A DNA stretch of 43,740 bases from a bacterium (lineage in GTDB: Bacteria; SZUA-79; Acidulodesulfobacterales; Acidulodesulfobacteraceae): assembly GCA_021845685.1 (NCBI GenBank), contig JAJZVN010000019.1, positions 1 through 43,740 on the forward strand, read 5' to 3'. Numbering within the stretch: the first letter of the stretch is position 1; every line of letters starts with the position of its first letter. Made by a program: the position numbers and the translations under genes. Under the pieces are notes generated by a model. That model had not been told where the DNA came from and ran no database searches. It worked only from the letters and a program-made list of their open reading frames with translations. Of this stretch, positions 18,540 through 27,973 are shown piece by piece.

Positions 18540-19958
18540 ATGGAAAATTTAAAAAACATTGAGATAAATCCGTTAAAAACCAGTTCTTCGCTTGGAGCAG
18601 TTATTGTGTTTCTTGGTGTTAAAAATGCCGTTGTTCTTATGCATGGTTCGCAAGGATGCGCCAGTTTTGACAAAGTTACTTTGACCAAGCATTACAGAGA
18701 AAATATACCTATTTATACAACCGCTTTAAACGAACTGGGAGCAATTTTAGGAGGAAGTGACTATTTAAAAGCGGGAGTTAAGAACATTGCCGATAAAATT
18801 AACCCCGCTTTTATAGGTATTACATCGACAGGTTTAAGCGAAGTAAACGGTGAAGATATTAATGCAACTTTTAATGAGTTAAAAAAAGAATTAAAAGAAA
18901 GCGGTTCTTATGAAAATTTAAATATGGCTTATGTCAGTACTCCGGATTATAACGGAAATTTTGAAGAAGGATATAAAAATGCTATCCTTGCATTGTTAAA
19001 AGAGTTTTGTAAGGATACTAAAAATACGGCAAATACAATAAATAATAATTTAGCCGGCTTAAATATAAACGATGATAAAAATAATATAAGAAATATAACA
19101 GATTATAAAAATAGCGATTATAAAAATAATAACGGTAAAAACATTCAAAATATACGCGCCAACGTATTTTGTCCGTTTTCTTTTACGGCAATAGATTTTT
19201 TAGAGCTTAGAGAATTATTGGAAGATTTCGGCATCACGCCGGTCATGATACCTGATTTAGGAACTTCAATGGACGGACATCTTGATGAAAGCGGTTATTT
19301 GCAGACGACATCGGGCGGAGTTGATATTAAAGATTTAAAAACAATCGGATTAAATAATTTAAATATAATTATAGGCAGCAGTTTAAAAGGTTTAATCGCA
19401 CCGGTTAAAGAAATTACAGGATTAAATACATATTATTTTTCAAATATAAGCGGATTAAAAAATACGGATTTATTTTTTAAATTTCTTGAAAAAATATCTT
19501 TAAGAAAAACCCCTGAAAAATATAAAAGACAAAAAAGACAATTAATGGACGCATACTTAGATTCGCATTTTTATTTTTTAGGTAAAAATATTGCTATAGC
19601 AGAAGGAATTGATATATTAGATTCTTTTTCGGAAATATTTGCGGAAGTGGGCGCAAATATTAAAATAGGAGTAACAACTTCAAGTTCCTATGTAAATTTA
19701 AAAAACAGATTTGAAATTTTAACGGAAGGCGATATTGATTTATTCGGCGAACTTATAGAAGCTGACGGCAACAATATAGATATTGTGATTTCAAACTCCA
19801 ATGCCAAATACACTGCCGAAAAAATAGGCGTACCTATTTTAAAAGCAGGTTTTCCTTTAATAGACCAAATAGGGCACAATTTTAAACACCGCATACTTTA
19901 TAAAGGCAGCGCTAATTTGGTATATGAAGCTGCAAATTTGTTAATGAAAAATTCATGA
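18540..19958 (+). CDS. nifN: Nitrogenase cofactor scaffold NifN
   Basis: 472 residues. INPLKTSSSLGAVIVFLG and MHGSQGCASFDKV (C40) match NifN, which has fewer cluster cysteines than NifK. Residues about 160-205 are an Asn/Asp/Lys-rich insertion; conserved sequence resumes at VFCPFSFTAIDF. NifN pairs with NifE in cofactor assembly. There is no clear ribosome site before ATG 18540, although coupling to nifE (49-nt gap) is possible. The insertion falls between two conserved blocks and probably loops out. Confidence 0.94.
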   Translation: MENLKNIEINPLKTSSSLGAVIVFLGVKNAVVLMHGSQGCASFDKVTLTKHYRENIPIYTTALNELGAILGGSDYLKAGVKNIADKINPAFIGITSTGLSEVNGEDINATFNELKKELKESGSYENLNMAYVSTPDYNGNFEEGYKNAILALLKEFCKDTKNTANTINNNLAGLNINDDKNNIRNITDYKNSDYKNNNGKNIQNIRANVFCPFSFTAIDFLELRELLEDFGITPVMIPDLGTSMDGHLDESGYLQTTSGGVDIKDLKTIGLNNLNIIIGSSLKGLIAPVKEITGLNTYYFSNISGLKNTDLFFKFLEKISLRKTPEKYKRQKRQLMDAYLDSHFYFLGKNIAIAEGIDILDSFSEIFAEVGANIKIGVTTSSSYVNLKNRFEILTEGDIDLFGELIEADGNNIDIVISNSNAKYTAEKIGVPILKAGFPLIDQIGHNFKHRILYKGSANLVYEAANLLMKNS

Positions 19959-19971
19959 AGGAGGCATCAAT

Positions 19972-20349
19972 ATGAAAGTAGGGTTTGCAACGACAGATAA
20001 TGTTTTTATCAACGACCATTTCGGATGGGCAAAAAAAATTGCAGTTTATGATGTTACCGAATCAGGATTCGACTTTATTGGATTAAGGGAATTTGAGGAA
20101 GAAGAAGATGAAACTGAAAAAATAGATAAAAAAATTGCAAAATTAAGAGACTTAAAAATAATATTTGTTGAAAGTATAGGCGGAACGGCTGCCGCAAAAG
20201 TAGTCAGTTCGGGTATTCACCCTGTTAAATCCAAGCCTGGCGATAAAATAGTAAATATTCTTGAAAATTTACGGGAGGTTTTATCAAAGAATCCGCCGCC
20301 ATGGCTAAAAAAAATTATAATGAAGGAAAAAACGGCAAATATTGCGTAA
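19972..20349 (+). CDS. nifX: FeMo-cofactor carrier protein NifX
   Basis: 125 residues of the dinitrogenase iron-molybdenum cofactor binding family (NifX/NafY/NifB C-terminal). MKVGFATTDN opens the domain, then INDHFGWAKKIAVYDV and a long acidic stretch EEEEDETEK, with IIFVESIGGTAAAKVV in the second half. NifX binds NifB-co or late cofactor precursors and passes them to NifEN. AAGGAGG precedes the ATG, 13 nt after nifN. The C-terminal NPPPWLKKII segment is also typical of NifX. Confidence 0.93.
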   Translation: MKVGFATTDNVFINDHFGWAKKIAVYDVTESGFDFIGLREFEEEEDETEKIDKKIAKLRDLKIIFVESIGGTAAAKVVSSGIHPVKSKPGDKIVNILENLREVLSKNPPPWLKKIIMKEKTANIA

Positions 20350-20395
20350 TTATTAACTAATATTTTAACAACAATTTAAGAAGGAGAAGAAAATT

Positions 20396-20722
20396 ATGGA
20401 ATCTATGGAAATGATCAGAGCAATAATCAGACCGGAAAAAGAAAAAGATGTTTTAAAGGGGCTTGAGGAAGGCGGATTTATATCCGTTACCAAGATGCAT
20501 GTTTTTGGAAGGGGTAAACAAAAAGGCATAAAGGTCGGACAGGTTGTTTATGACGAGCTGCCTAAACTTGAACTTATGATGGTTGTAAGCAAAAATGATG
20601 CTGAAAAGGTATGCGATATTATACAGGAAAATGCATATACAGGTAATATAGGCGACGGCAAAATATTTGTAGTGCCTGTTAGCCATACTTATACTGTAAG
20701 AACAGGCGCGGAGGGACTTTAA
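20396..20722 (+). CDS. nifI1: Nitrogenase PII-type regulator NifI1
   Basis: 108 residues of the GlnB/PII family. MIRAIIRPEK opens the domain, the T-loop reads HVFGRGKQKGIKVGQVVYDELPK, and YTGNIGDGKIFVVPV is the B/C-loop. NifI1 with NifI2 inhibits NifDK directly and is released by 2-oxoglutarate and ATP (established for methanogens). AAGGAGAAG precedes the ATG. The gene overlaps nothing and is 1 nt from nifI2, so they are surely co-translated. Its position after nifX is unusual, since nifI pairs usually lie between nifH and nifD. Confidence 0.93.
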   Translation: MESMEMIRAIIRPEKEKDVLKGLEEGGFISVTKMHVFGRGKQKGIKVGQVVYDELPKLELMMVVSKNDAEKVCDIIQENAYTGNIGDGKIFVVPVSHTYTVRTGAEGL

Positions 20723-20723
20723 T

Positions 20724-21143
20724 ATGGAATCAAAATTTGAAGAAAAAGCGGTTGAGGTGTTGGCAATAATCAGAAGACATAAATTTCAAGAAACAAAAAA
20801 AATGCTCTCAGATGCAGGTTATGATCAAATGACATTTTATTCTATACACGGCAGAGGTAAACAGAAAGGACGCGGCGGTTTAGCCAACGAGCTAGATCCG
20901 GGATTAGATTTAATAAACAAAAATAAAGATAATAATATGGAAATGGCGGATAATGATTATCATTTTTTGCCAAAAAGAATGTTGTCTTTAGTTATACCTG
21001 AAAGCGCTATGTCAAAAGTATTAGAAATTATAATAAATATTAACAAGACAGGGTTTTACGGGGACGGAAAAATATTTGTCATACCCGTTGGATTTGTTGA
21101 AAGAATAAGAACTTCGGAAGAAGGGCTATATGCTTTAGCGTAA
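20724..21143 (+). CDS. nifI2: Nitrogenase PII-type regulator NifI2
   Basis: 139 residues, longer than ordinary PII because the T-loop is extended (about residues 45-80: GRGKQKGRGG, then an Asn/Asp/Lys/Met-rich part). KRMLSLVIPES and GFYGDGKIFVIPV mark the PII core. It forms the NifI1-NifI2 complex that switches nitrogenase off after ammonium addition. It is the last gene of the nif operon; the 177-nt inverted-repeat element follows 13 nt later. Confidence 0.92.
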   Translation: MESKFEEKAVEVLAIIRRHKFQETKKMLSDAGYDQMTFYSIHGRGKQKGRGGLANELDPGLDLINKNKDNNMEMADNDYHFLPKRMLSLVIPESAMSKVLEIIININKTGFYGDGKIFVIPVGFVERIRTSEEGLYALA

Positions 21144-21156
21144 TTTTAAAATTTAA

Positions 21157-21333
21157 AAAGTTCCTTAATTCTGTATATAGCTTAATGATAATTATTTAAT
21201 ATTTAATTTTGCTTGTTTTATATATTTTATAATAATAATTTAATTTATTTATTACATTCAATAAATTAAATTTATGTTATTTTAAATATTAAATAATTAT
21301 TTTTTTAATTCTATGTCAGTATTAAGGAACTTT
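21157..21333. repeat. 177-nt inverted-repeat element after nifI2
   Basis: Ends are a perfect 13-bp inverted repeat, AAAGTTCCTTAAT (21157-21169) and ATTAAGGAACTTT (21321-21333). Further inside, ATAATTATTTAATATTTAA pairs with its complement near 21280-21301. The arms could form one long imperfect hairpin. It may terminate the nif operon or be a MITE-like insertion; no target duplication is obvious. Confidence 0.7.
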
Positions 21334-21336
21334 CAC

Positions 21337-21393
21337 TTATTTCTTTTTTGTTGACGGTTTTTTAGTTTCTTTTTTTATCGGTTTATTTGCCAT
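21337..21393 (-). CDS. Tiny Lys-rich ORF (18 residues)
   Basis: This 18-codon ORF encodes MANKPIKKETKKPSTKKK, with nine lysines. The ribosome-binding sequence AAGGGGGTG lies about 7-9 nt before its ATG on the minus strand, better than for many genes here. No family is recognised. It sits between the nifI2 element and the FmdB-type gene. A real small basic protein is possible, and so is chance in AT-rich DNA. Confidence 0.4.
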   Translation of the reverse strand: MANKPIKKETKKPSTKKK

Positions 21394-21566
21394 GGTTAAT
21401 TCACCCCCTTACTTCCTTTATAGTTATAATATTTTTTGACTATTTTAGTTAATTTATTTAAAATTATTTCAATATCAACCCTTACTTCTTTTTTTATAGT
21501 TATAATATTTTTAGACTATTATATTATATTATATTATTATATGAAATATTAATGCATATAAAATAT

Positions 21567-21911
21567 TTATTTATCTGTAGTGCCTGTCCCGCAAGCTTTT
21601 TCTGTTCCTGAAGAACAGCATGAAGCGGCGGCGGTTGGCACAGACGCGGTTGAAGTATTAGCAGCAGCTGATGTAGACGTTGCCTTGTCATTTTCTTTCG
21701 TTGTTGCAGCTGTATGCGATGGCGATTTGCTGCTGCTTGCGTAGTCAGTTTTATACCACCCCGATCCTTTTAGAACAAAACTTGAATTTGAAATTAATTT
21801 TTCAAGTTTACCGCCGCATTTAGGGCATTTCTCTAAAGGTTTTTCATTTATTTTTTGAATTACTTCCGTTATCTCTCCACAATCGCTACATTTGTATTCT
21901 CTTATAGGCAT
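21567..21911 (-). CDS. FmdB-family zinc ribbon protein
   Basis: 114 residues from the ATG at 21911, chosen because GGAGG lies 5 nt upstream and because MPIREYKC is the usual FmdB start. The N-terminal 60 residues hold two CxxC pairs (CSDC and CPKC) forming a zinc ribbon, then [19 protein letters not shown]. The rest is a Ser/Thr/Ala-rich tail containing CCSSG and a final Cys. The family was named for a putative formamidase regulator; its role is unknown. It may be monocistronic. Confidence 0.85.
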   Translation of the reverse strand: MPIREYKCSDCGEITEVIQKINEKPLEKCPKCGGKLEKLISNSSFVLKGSGWYKTDYASSSKSPSHTAATTKENDKATSTSAAANTSTASVPTAAASCCSSGTEKACGTGTTDK

Positions 21912-22034
21912 ATTAACCCTCCGATATATATATTCCAATTTTTGGTTTTTTTAAAATTTTTTTTAGTCAGCTTATTATATCAAGATATTATATCATAAAT
22001 TTATTTTTTTTCATCTAAAAATCATAGCTCGGAT

Positions 22035-22056
22035 ACCCCGTCCGATAGGGCGGGGT
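22035..22056 (+). other. GC-rich hairpin, possible IS200/IS605-type end remnant
   Basis: ACCCCGTCC-GATA-GGGCGGGGT forms a 9-bp stem with one U-G pair. It is preceded by AGCTCGGAT and followed by GATTGAC. This GC-rich block stands out in very AT-rich DNA. The layout resembles the hairpin at 37912-37927 followed by GTAGTTCAC, which is like right ends of IS200/IS605 elements. It could also be a terminator-like repeat. Elsewhere in 21912-22583 I see a repeat tail, a small palindrome and a microsatellite, but no convincing gene. Confidence 0.4.
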
Positions 22057-22157
22057 GATTGACGCTCGTCTGTAGCTATAATATTTATATATATACCTTA
22101 TATAATATAACATACAATATACCTTTAATTTTATTTTATTATAACATTAAATATATA

Positions 22158-22184
22158 AAAAATAAAATTTTCTATAGGCAATCT
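22158..22184 (+). repeat. Dispersed repeat, tail-only copy
   Basis: AAAATTTTCTATAGGCAATCTT matches the tail of the dispersed repeat (TTTTCTATCGGCAATTTT) with a few changes. The front part of the repeat is not recognisable here. Confidence 0.45.
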
Positions 22185-22318
22185 TGGGAGGAGGAGGGGT
22201 ATTTACTTGACAAACAACGCTTATTATGCTTTTATTGATAATATTTATAACGGATATATACATGTAATATAATAAATAATATTGACAGGCTAACGTCTTT
22301 AGACAACGGATAAATGTT

Positions 22319-22334
22319 AGAACCGTCCGGTTCT
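22319..22334. promoter_or_regulatory. Short palindrome AGAACCG-TC-CGGTTCT
   Basis: A perfect 7-bp dyad with a 2-nt centre, about 250 nt before the chemoreceptor gene. The core ACCGTCCGG recurs at about 24322 after that gene. It may be an operator-type site; no regulator is identified. Confidence 0.3.
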
Positions 22335-22479
22335 CCATATTTTTATACATGTTTATTGCGTACATAATAGAATTACCTATTATTGTAAGTAAAATGTCAA
22401 GCGCAAAACGAATTATACAATTCATAGGTTCTTGACTCTTCAGGTCTGCTGTTTAACATTAATAAATATTAAATATATA

Positions 22480-22535
22480 TATCTATCTATCTATTTATTT
22501 ATCTATTTATTTATCTATCTATTTATTTTATTTTA
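22480..22535 (+). repeat. Tetranucleotide microsatellite (ATCT/ATTT)n
   Basis: About fourteen ATCT or ATTT units in a row, ending about 50 nt before the chemoreceptor ATG at 22584. Length changes here could alter promoter spacing. Confidence 0.8.
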
Positions 22536-22583
22536 TTACTTATTATTACCTAAAAATAATTTTACATAGTATGGAGGAACGCA

Positions 22584-24275
22584 ATGTTAGTAACATTTAA
22601 ATCAAGGCTTTACTTTGCAGCTGTTTTAATGTTTTTTATAATTTTAGCAGGAGATTTTATTGTAATTAATTATATAAATACATTTAGGAATTCATCATAT
22701 ACTCAATCGGTAATTAGTTCTACGATTAGCTCTTTATTAAAGATTCAACGAAATGCAATGGGTATAGTTTATCTTTCAAAGCTTAGAAAGGCTGATATTA
22801 AAATAGCAAAATCGGAAAAAAAGACTTTTAATTCTTCGGCCATTGATAAAAAAATAGCAGGACTCGTAAAAGAAATTAAAATGTATAGAGTAAGCGTTTT
22901 ACCTTCTATTAACGGTTTTTACAGCGGTTTCAGTCATGAAAATTTTCATACGCTTTTCGGCGTAAAAAAAGATCATATAAAGAGACCAAAAAGCTATAAA
23001 ATCACTGCAGCAATGCTTAAATTAAGGGAACACATGGCGCATGTGAGACCTATTATGAATAAGCTTTTAAAAAATCCTTTAAATGTTGGTCCGACTATGA
23101 AAATAATCTATTGGAAGAAAAATATGGATACAATTATTAAACGCCTCCGATTTGTTGATAATACACTAACCTTACATACTACTAAAAAAATAGATATACT
23201 TTTAGATTCTTTTATGGTACTTCCATTTTTAGTTCTTGCAGCGCTTCTTCTAATAAGCTATTATTTTAAAAAAACACTATTAGATGAACTAGATCTTACG
23301 ATAAAAAAAATAGGCGAAGTGGCAAAAGGCGATTTAAGGTCAAAAATAATAATCAATATAAATCCAAAGAACGAAATAGGAAAACTTGTAAATCATGTAA
23401 ATACTCTTATTGATTCATTATCCAACAATGTCAGCATGATTTCAAATGCGGTAAATTCTATCTCAAGCAGCGGTACCGAGCTGACTTCTTCTTCAAAAGA
23501 GCTTGAAGAAAATATAATGAAAATGAAACAGAACGGCTCGTCCATTGTAGAATCAATAAAGCAGATAACTCTTGCTATAATAGAGGTTGCAAAAAATTCA
23601 TCATCCGGAGCGCAGGAAGCGGAACTAACTAACAAAGCTACCGATGAAGGTTATAATGCCGTTCAAAATGTTATAAACGAGATTAACTCAATAGAAAAAG
23701 CCGTAAATAAAGCTTCCGCCGTCATAGAACAGCTCGGCGCATCCTCGCAAAGAATAGGCGAAATAATAGCGGTAATAGATGAAATAGCAGACCAGACCAA
23801 CCTCCTTGCTTTAAATGCCGCTATTGAAGCGGCAAGAGCTGGAGAACAGGGAAAGGGTTTTGCCGTTGTTGCCGATGAAGTCAGAAAACTCGCTGAAAGA
23901 ACAACAAAGGCAACAAAAGAGATAACAGGAATGGTTGTTTCTATACAGGAAGATACGGGTAAGGCTGTTGAGTCAATGAATTACGGAAAAGAAGAAGTTA
24001 AAAACGGCGTAATCGTAGCTAAAAAAGCAGGTGAACAGATTGAGGCTATCAAAGAATTGACAAATAAACTGAAAGATATGATTACTTTGATAGCAACCGC
24101 CGCAGAAGAGCAATCAACAGCTACCGAGGAAATATCAAACTCTTCCGATTCAATACTGCATTCTCAAGAACTGGCTTTTTCAAGCAGCACGCAGGTAAAC
24201 GAAGCTGCAGCTTCGTTATCTAAGCTGGCGGTAGAACTATCTAACACGGTTAATGTTTTTAAATTTAGCAGGTAA
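22584..24275 (+). CDS. Methyl-accepting chemotaxis protein
   Basis: 563 residues. A first membrane helix (about 8-30), an extracytoplasmic sensor region of about 180 mostly helical residues, a second helix (about 208-228) and a HAMP domain are followed by the long coiled-coil signalling domain. The conserved hairpin tip reads [19 protein letters not shown] (about 398-416), then [20 protein letters not shown]. It relays an unknown ligand signal to CheA/CheW. GGAGG lies 8 nt before the ATG. No che genes are nearby. The sensor is Lys- and Phe-rich and matches no domain I can name. Confidence 0.93.
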   Translation: MLVTFKSRLYFAAVLMFFIILAGDFIVINYINTFRNSSYTQSVISSTISSLLKIQRNAMGIVYLSKLRKADIKIAKSEKKTFNSSAIDKKIAGLVKEIKMYRVSVLPSINGFYSGFSHENFHTLFGVKKDHIKRPKSYKITAAMLKLREHMAHVRPIMNKLLKNPLNVGPTMKIIYWKKNMDTIIKRLRFVDNTLTLHTTKKIDILLDSFMVLPFLVLAALLLISYYFKKTLLDELDLTIKKIGEVAKGDLRSKIIININPKNEIGKLVNHVNTLIDSLSNNVSMISNAVNSISSSGTELTSSSKELEENIMKMKQNGSSIVESIKQITLAIIEVAKNSSSGAQEAELTNKATDEGYNAVQNVINEINSIEKAVNKASAVIEQLGASSQRIGEIIAVIDEIADQTNLLALNAAIEAARAGEQGKGFAVVADEVRKLAERTTKATKEITGMVVSIQEDTGKAVESMNYGKEEVKNGVIVAKKAGEQIEAIKELTNKLKDMITLIATAAEEQSTATEEISNSSDSILHSQELAFSSSTQVNEAAASLSKLAVELSNTVNVFKFSR

Positions 24276-24546
24276 GCGGCTTGATATACATTAGACAATA
24301 ATTTTTTAAATAATAATGCACCGTCCGGCAATTTATAGTTAATTTAATAAATATAATAAATATACTATATATTACAATATCCAACCTTGCCATAATTACC
24401 GGCAGCCTGTTGATATTGGTATATTTATGGGGGCAACAAAAATGTCTATGGGGACTACAAAATAAAAAATAAAATGTAATAATATTAATGGGTTATAATT
24501 TTAGAATAAAAAAAGTGGTGAAGTTGAGAATAGGAGTTTGTAATAT

Positions 24547-25944
24547 ATGACAGGATTTACGGGCAATAATGAAAAAACTGGCGGCGGCTGGCTTAACAGC
24601 AATGTTTTTTTTATAGCTTTCTCCGCTTTTTTTGCCGATTTAGGTTATCAGGCTGTTTTGGTAATATTCCCTATATTTCTCGTATTATACCTTCACAGTT
24701 CTATTATTTATTTCGGTATAGCATCGGCTATAAGTTATGGCGTGGGGGCTTTTTTTGGATATTTTGGAGGAATTGCCGGCGACAAATTCGGTCATAAAAA
24801 AATTGCTATTATAGGAAATCTATTTATACCCCTTCTTTCTTTTACAGGATTTAGCGTTTATCCTGCGGAAGCCGTCGCTTTATTTTCTGCAGGCTGGTGG
24901 GCAAGAAATTTCAGGTCTCCGTCAAGAAGAGTACTGCTTTCAAGATCAGTTTTTAGAGAATTTTACGGAAGAGCATTTGGTTTTTTGCATGCTCTTGACG
25001 AGGCGGGCGGCTTTTTCGCCGGTATTTATGCATTAATTCTTTTTGCTTATCATGCGCCTATAAAATATATTTTGATAATTACAATGATACCGCTTTTTAT
25101 GTCCACTTTTTGTCTAATATTAATATCCGAAAAAAAATTAATAAATAATCCCGGGGCAAATCAAAATATAGAAAATAAAAATATAAATGATAAAAATGAA
25201 ATTAATGATATAAATATAAAAAATGACAATAAAAATAAAAATAATGCTGATAATAATTTAATAAGCAATAAGAATAAGAATCAAATAAGTAAAATTCAGA
25301 ACAACGGAATAGCGGAACATAGAGAATTAAATAAAATTAACAGTTTGGATATTAAAAATGATGAAAATAAATATCTAAACGATAAAGGGCATAATTTAAA
25401 CAATAATTTATTCAAAAGGATTTTAATTGCTACATCTTTATACGGTTTTAGTTCTTTTAGTTTTGGATTCCCTATTTTAACTATTGCTCAATCTTCTAAA
25501 AATGATGAATTAGGAATACTTTCTTACATTGTATTTTTTGCTTTTACCTCGCTTACAGGTTTAGTTGCAGGCAGGACTATATTAAAAACCGTAAAAAAAC
25601 TTGGATTGGGATATCTTCTTACATTTATAGGTTCGGCAGGAATGGCTTTAGTATTTGCTTTTTCTTTAAACCCTTTATTATATTATATAGCAGTAGCTTT
25701 TTTGGGAATATCTTTAGGGTTTATAGAGACTGCGGAACCGACGGCTATAAGTATAATTTCTAAAAATGACAGAAGAGGGAAAAGTATGGGGTCTCTCACA
25801 GCGGCAAGGAGTATCGGAATATTCGGAGGTAATATTATTATGGGACTTCTATATTCAGTTGGAGCCGATTATTCATATTTATATGCAGGCATTTTGAGTC
25901 TTGCCGCTTCTTTAATAATATTTACATCAAAATCTAATATTTAA
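24547..25944 (+). CDS. Major facilitator superfamily transporter
   Basis: 465 residues with about 12 membrane helices. The motif GGIAGDKFGHKK (74-85) is the MFS motif A between helices 2 and 3. The central cytoplasmic loop (about 199-288) is an Asn/Lys/Asp-rich low-complexity insertion, far longer than usual. The second half contains SLTAARSIGIFGGNIIMGL. Substrate unknown. Drug- or sugar-type efflux is possible. The 24276-24546 spacer holds no gene. Confidence 0.85.
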   Translation: MTGFTGNNEKTGGGWLNSNVFFIAFSAFFADLGYQAVLVIFPIFLVLYLHSSIIYFGIASAISYGVGAFFGYFGGIAGDKFGHKKIAIIGNLFIPLLSFTGFSVYPAEAVALFSAGWWARNFRSPSRRVLLSRSVFREFYGRAFGFLHALDEAGGFFAGIYALILFAYHAPIKYILIITMIPLFMSTFCLILISEKKLINNPGANQNIENKNINDKNEINDINIKNDNKNKNNADNNLISNKNKNQISKIQNNGIAEHRELNKINSLDIKNDENKYLNDKGHNLNNNLFKRILIATSLYGFSSFSFGFPILTIAQSSKNDELGILSYIVFFAFTSLTGLVAGRTILKTVKKLGLGYLLTFIGSAGMALVFAFSLNPLLYYIAVAFLGISLGFIETAEPTAISIISKNDRRGKSMGSLTAARSIGIFGGNIIMGLLYSVGADYSYLYAGILSLAASLIIFTSKSNI

Positions 25945-26050
25945 ACTAATTAGTATATTATTATATAATTAAAATTAATATAATTAATATAATTAATAAA
26001 TTTTTAATCCTGCGTTAGAAAATATTTAGATGTTTCAAAGTCAACGGACG

Positions 26051-26136
26051 CTGGATTCATGCTTTTACAGGAATGACAATACTGTAATTTAACTTTTCAC
26101 CCAAAGGGCGTCATTCCTGCTTTCGCAGAAATGACT
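26051..26136 (-). repeat. Dispersed structured repeat, diverged copy
   Basis: Read on the minus strand, GTCATTTCTGC begins the copy, then TTTGGGTGAAAAGTTAAA, then GTCATTCCTG and GAATCCAG follow in the same order as in copy 1. The TTTTCTATCGGCAATTTT tail is not clear. The rest of 25945-26269 is AT-rich, with no gene seen. Confidence 0.55.
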
Positions 26137-26269
26137 TTTAGAGGTTTTAATTTTTAACACTATACTATATATTATATATATTATATATAATACTATGCTG
26201 TTAATCATCCGCAGCTCATAGAAGCGGGGACAGGCTTGCAAAAGCAGGTTGGTAAAGGAGATTAAATGT

Positions 26270-26917
26270 ATGAATAATAATCTGGATTATATAAAAAACA
26301 TAGAATATTTTAAAACTTTAAATGAAGATAAGATAGCTGAAATCGGTAATTTTCTGAAAGAAGAAAATTATGAAACGGAAGAAAATTTATTTATTGAAGG
26401 CGAAAAATCAAACGGCATATATTTTGTTAAAACCGGCACGATAAAAATTTATAAATCGTCAAAAGACGGAAAAGAACAAATTTTAAAGTTATGCTATACA
26501 GGCGAATCATTTAATGACGTTACCGTATTTAGCGGAAATATAAATCCTGCTTCCGCAGATGCCGTAATTAAGTCCACCGTCTTTTTGCTTTCGAAAGAAA
26601 ATCTGGAAAATTTAATATTTAAATATCCTGAAATATCATTAAATATTATAAAGAGTTTAACCGATAAACTACGATTTTTAACGGGTAGAATTGAAGATCT
26701 TTCATTAAAACACACTCAAGAAAGAATAGGAAATATTTTATTGCTTTTTGAAGGGCAAAAGTTAAGCCAAAAAATGATAGCGGATATTGCAGGAACGGCA
26801 AGGGAAGTTGTTTCGCGCGCATTAAGAGAATTTTCCAATCAAAATATTATCAGATTAAATAAAAGAGATATTGAAATAATTGACAGAGAAAAATTAAAAA
26901 CAATGATTGAGAAATAA
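26270..26917 (+). CDS. Crp/Fnr-family transcriptional regulator
   Basis: 215 residues from the ATG at 26270; AAAGGAG lies 9 nt upstream, and an upstream in-frame TTG lacks such a site. A cyclic-nucleotide-binding-like beta domain (about 15-120) is followed by a long dimer helix and a C-terminal winged helix-turn-helix: LSQKMIADIAGTAREVVSRAL. The N-terminus lacks the Cys cluster of FNR, so it is not an [4Fe-4S] oxygen sensor of that type. Its effector and targets are unknown. It is separated from neighbours by intergenic repeats. Confidence 0.9.
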   Translation: MNNNLDYIKNIEYFKTLNEDKIAEIGNFLKEENYETEENLFIEGEKSNGIYFVKTGTIKIYKSSKDGKEQILKLCYTGESFNDVTVFSGNINPASADAVIKSTVFLLSKENLENLIFKYPEISLNIIKSLTDKLRFLTGRIEDLSLKHTQERIGNILLLFEGQKLSQKMIADIAGTAREVVSRALREFSNQNIIRLNKRDIEIIDREKLKTMIEK

Positions 26918-26986
26918 TTATAAATTATAAAATTATAATATATATAAAAATAGGTATGATTTAAATAATTATTAATGCTGAATCAG

Positions 26987-27013
26987 TTTTAATAATTTCT
27001 AACGGTGATTTAA
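26987..27013 (+). repeat. 27-nt repeat, copy 1 of 2
   Basis: This copy contains TTTCTAACGGTGATTTAA. The same 27 nt, with one change, lies at 41678-41704 next to the full dispersed-repeat copy and 3' of thiE. Its role is unknown. Confidence 0.7.
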
Positions 27014-27150
27014 ATTAATATATGATTTTGTATATATGATTTAATATAAGATTTAACTTCAGCTACCGATAAGCCCTCTTCTGTAAGGGTGAGGTGTTTT
27101 GCTATGCTGTGTAATATATATTAATATGTGATAAATATAAGAGGTAAACA

Positions 27151-27765
27151 TTGAGGATAATTAGCGGATTATATAAAGGAAGAAAAATTCCAAATGTTTT
27201 CAATGTAAAAGAAGTTAACCCGTCATCTGACATTGTTAAAGGAGCCTTATTTAATATTCTTGCAGGCGAAATACAGGGGAAAATTTTTTTTGATGTTTAT
27301 GCAGGGACAGGCAATATCGGTTTTGAGGCATTATCAAGAGGCGCAGGATTTTGTGTTTTTATTGAAAAATTAAATAAAATGACCTCTTATATATCTAAAA
27401 TTGCAAATGAATTTAATATAAGAGATAAAACCAAAATAATTTGTGGCGATGCTAATAAATTTATAAATAAAGATCTTTTTAATTTGTATAAACCGGATTT
27501 TATTTTTATTGACCCTCCATATGATTATAATTTAGCTGAAAAATCTTTAGAAAATATTATTAATAGTTATTATTTGAGTAATTCAGGCAACGGTTTAGAT
27601 AACGATATAGATGATATAGATAAAGCAGACTTGGATAATAATCTTACGATAATTGTTCAGCATAATAAAAAAGAAATCTTACAAGATAACTATGAGGAAT
27701 TTTATTTAACCAAAAAAAATACTTATGGAAAATCTGCGCTTTCTTTTTACGAAAAATTGCCGTAA
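27151..27765 (+). CDS. rsmD: 16S rRNA (guanine-966-N2)-methyltransferase RsmD
   Basis: 204 residues. The start is TTG 27151 with AAGAGGT 5 nt upstream, giving the family-typical MRIISG opening. The SAM site VYAGTGNIGFEALSRGA (49-65) and catalytic DPPYDYN (121-127) are present. A short Asn/Asp-rich insertion (about 145-168) is added near the C-terminus. It methylates G966 of 16S rRNA. rsmD is commonly paired with coaD, as here. Confidence 0.9.
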   Translation: MRIISGLYKGRKIPNVFNVKEVNPSSDIVKGALFNILAGEIQGKIFFDVYAGTGNIGFEALSRGAGFCVFIEKLNKMTSYISKIANEFNIRDKTKIICGDANKFINKDLFNLYKPDFIFIDPPYDYNLAEKSLENIINSYYLSNSGNGLDNDIDDIDKADLDNNLTIIVQHNKKEILQDNYEEFYLTKKNTYGKSALSFYEKLP

Positions 27766-27771
27766 AGTTCA

Positions 27772-27801
27772 CCAGAAAAATAATTTTCTATCGGCAATTT
27801 T
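27772..27801 (+). repeat. Dispersed repeat, tail copy
   Basis: This stretch is identical to 81-110 of the window, with the box CCAGAAAA followed by TTTTCTATCGGCAATTTT. It follows rsmD by a few nucleotides. Confidence 0.7.
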
Positions 27802-27973
27802 CAGAGAAGTATGTTGATTGATTCCTCTATATTTTTATGTTATATATAACATATATATAAATATAAATATAAATAAAATCAGAAAATATATTTAAAATAT
27901 ATATCTATTATAATATTATATATATAATATTATATAATAAGTGGTGTTATTTATTTATTATAAATTCTCAATT

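Noticed and set aside
22147-22425. Minus-strand ORF of 92 residues
   Set aside because: It overlaps the repeat tail and AT-rich spacer, has low-complexity hydrophobic sequence and no ribosome site, and matches no family I know.
26918-27150. Hairpin CCCTC...GAGG near 27072 as a third IS605-like end
   Set aside because: The stem is only four pairs and the flanks lack the GTTCAC-like end.
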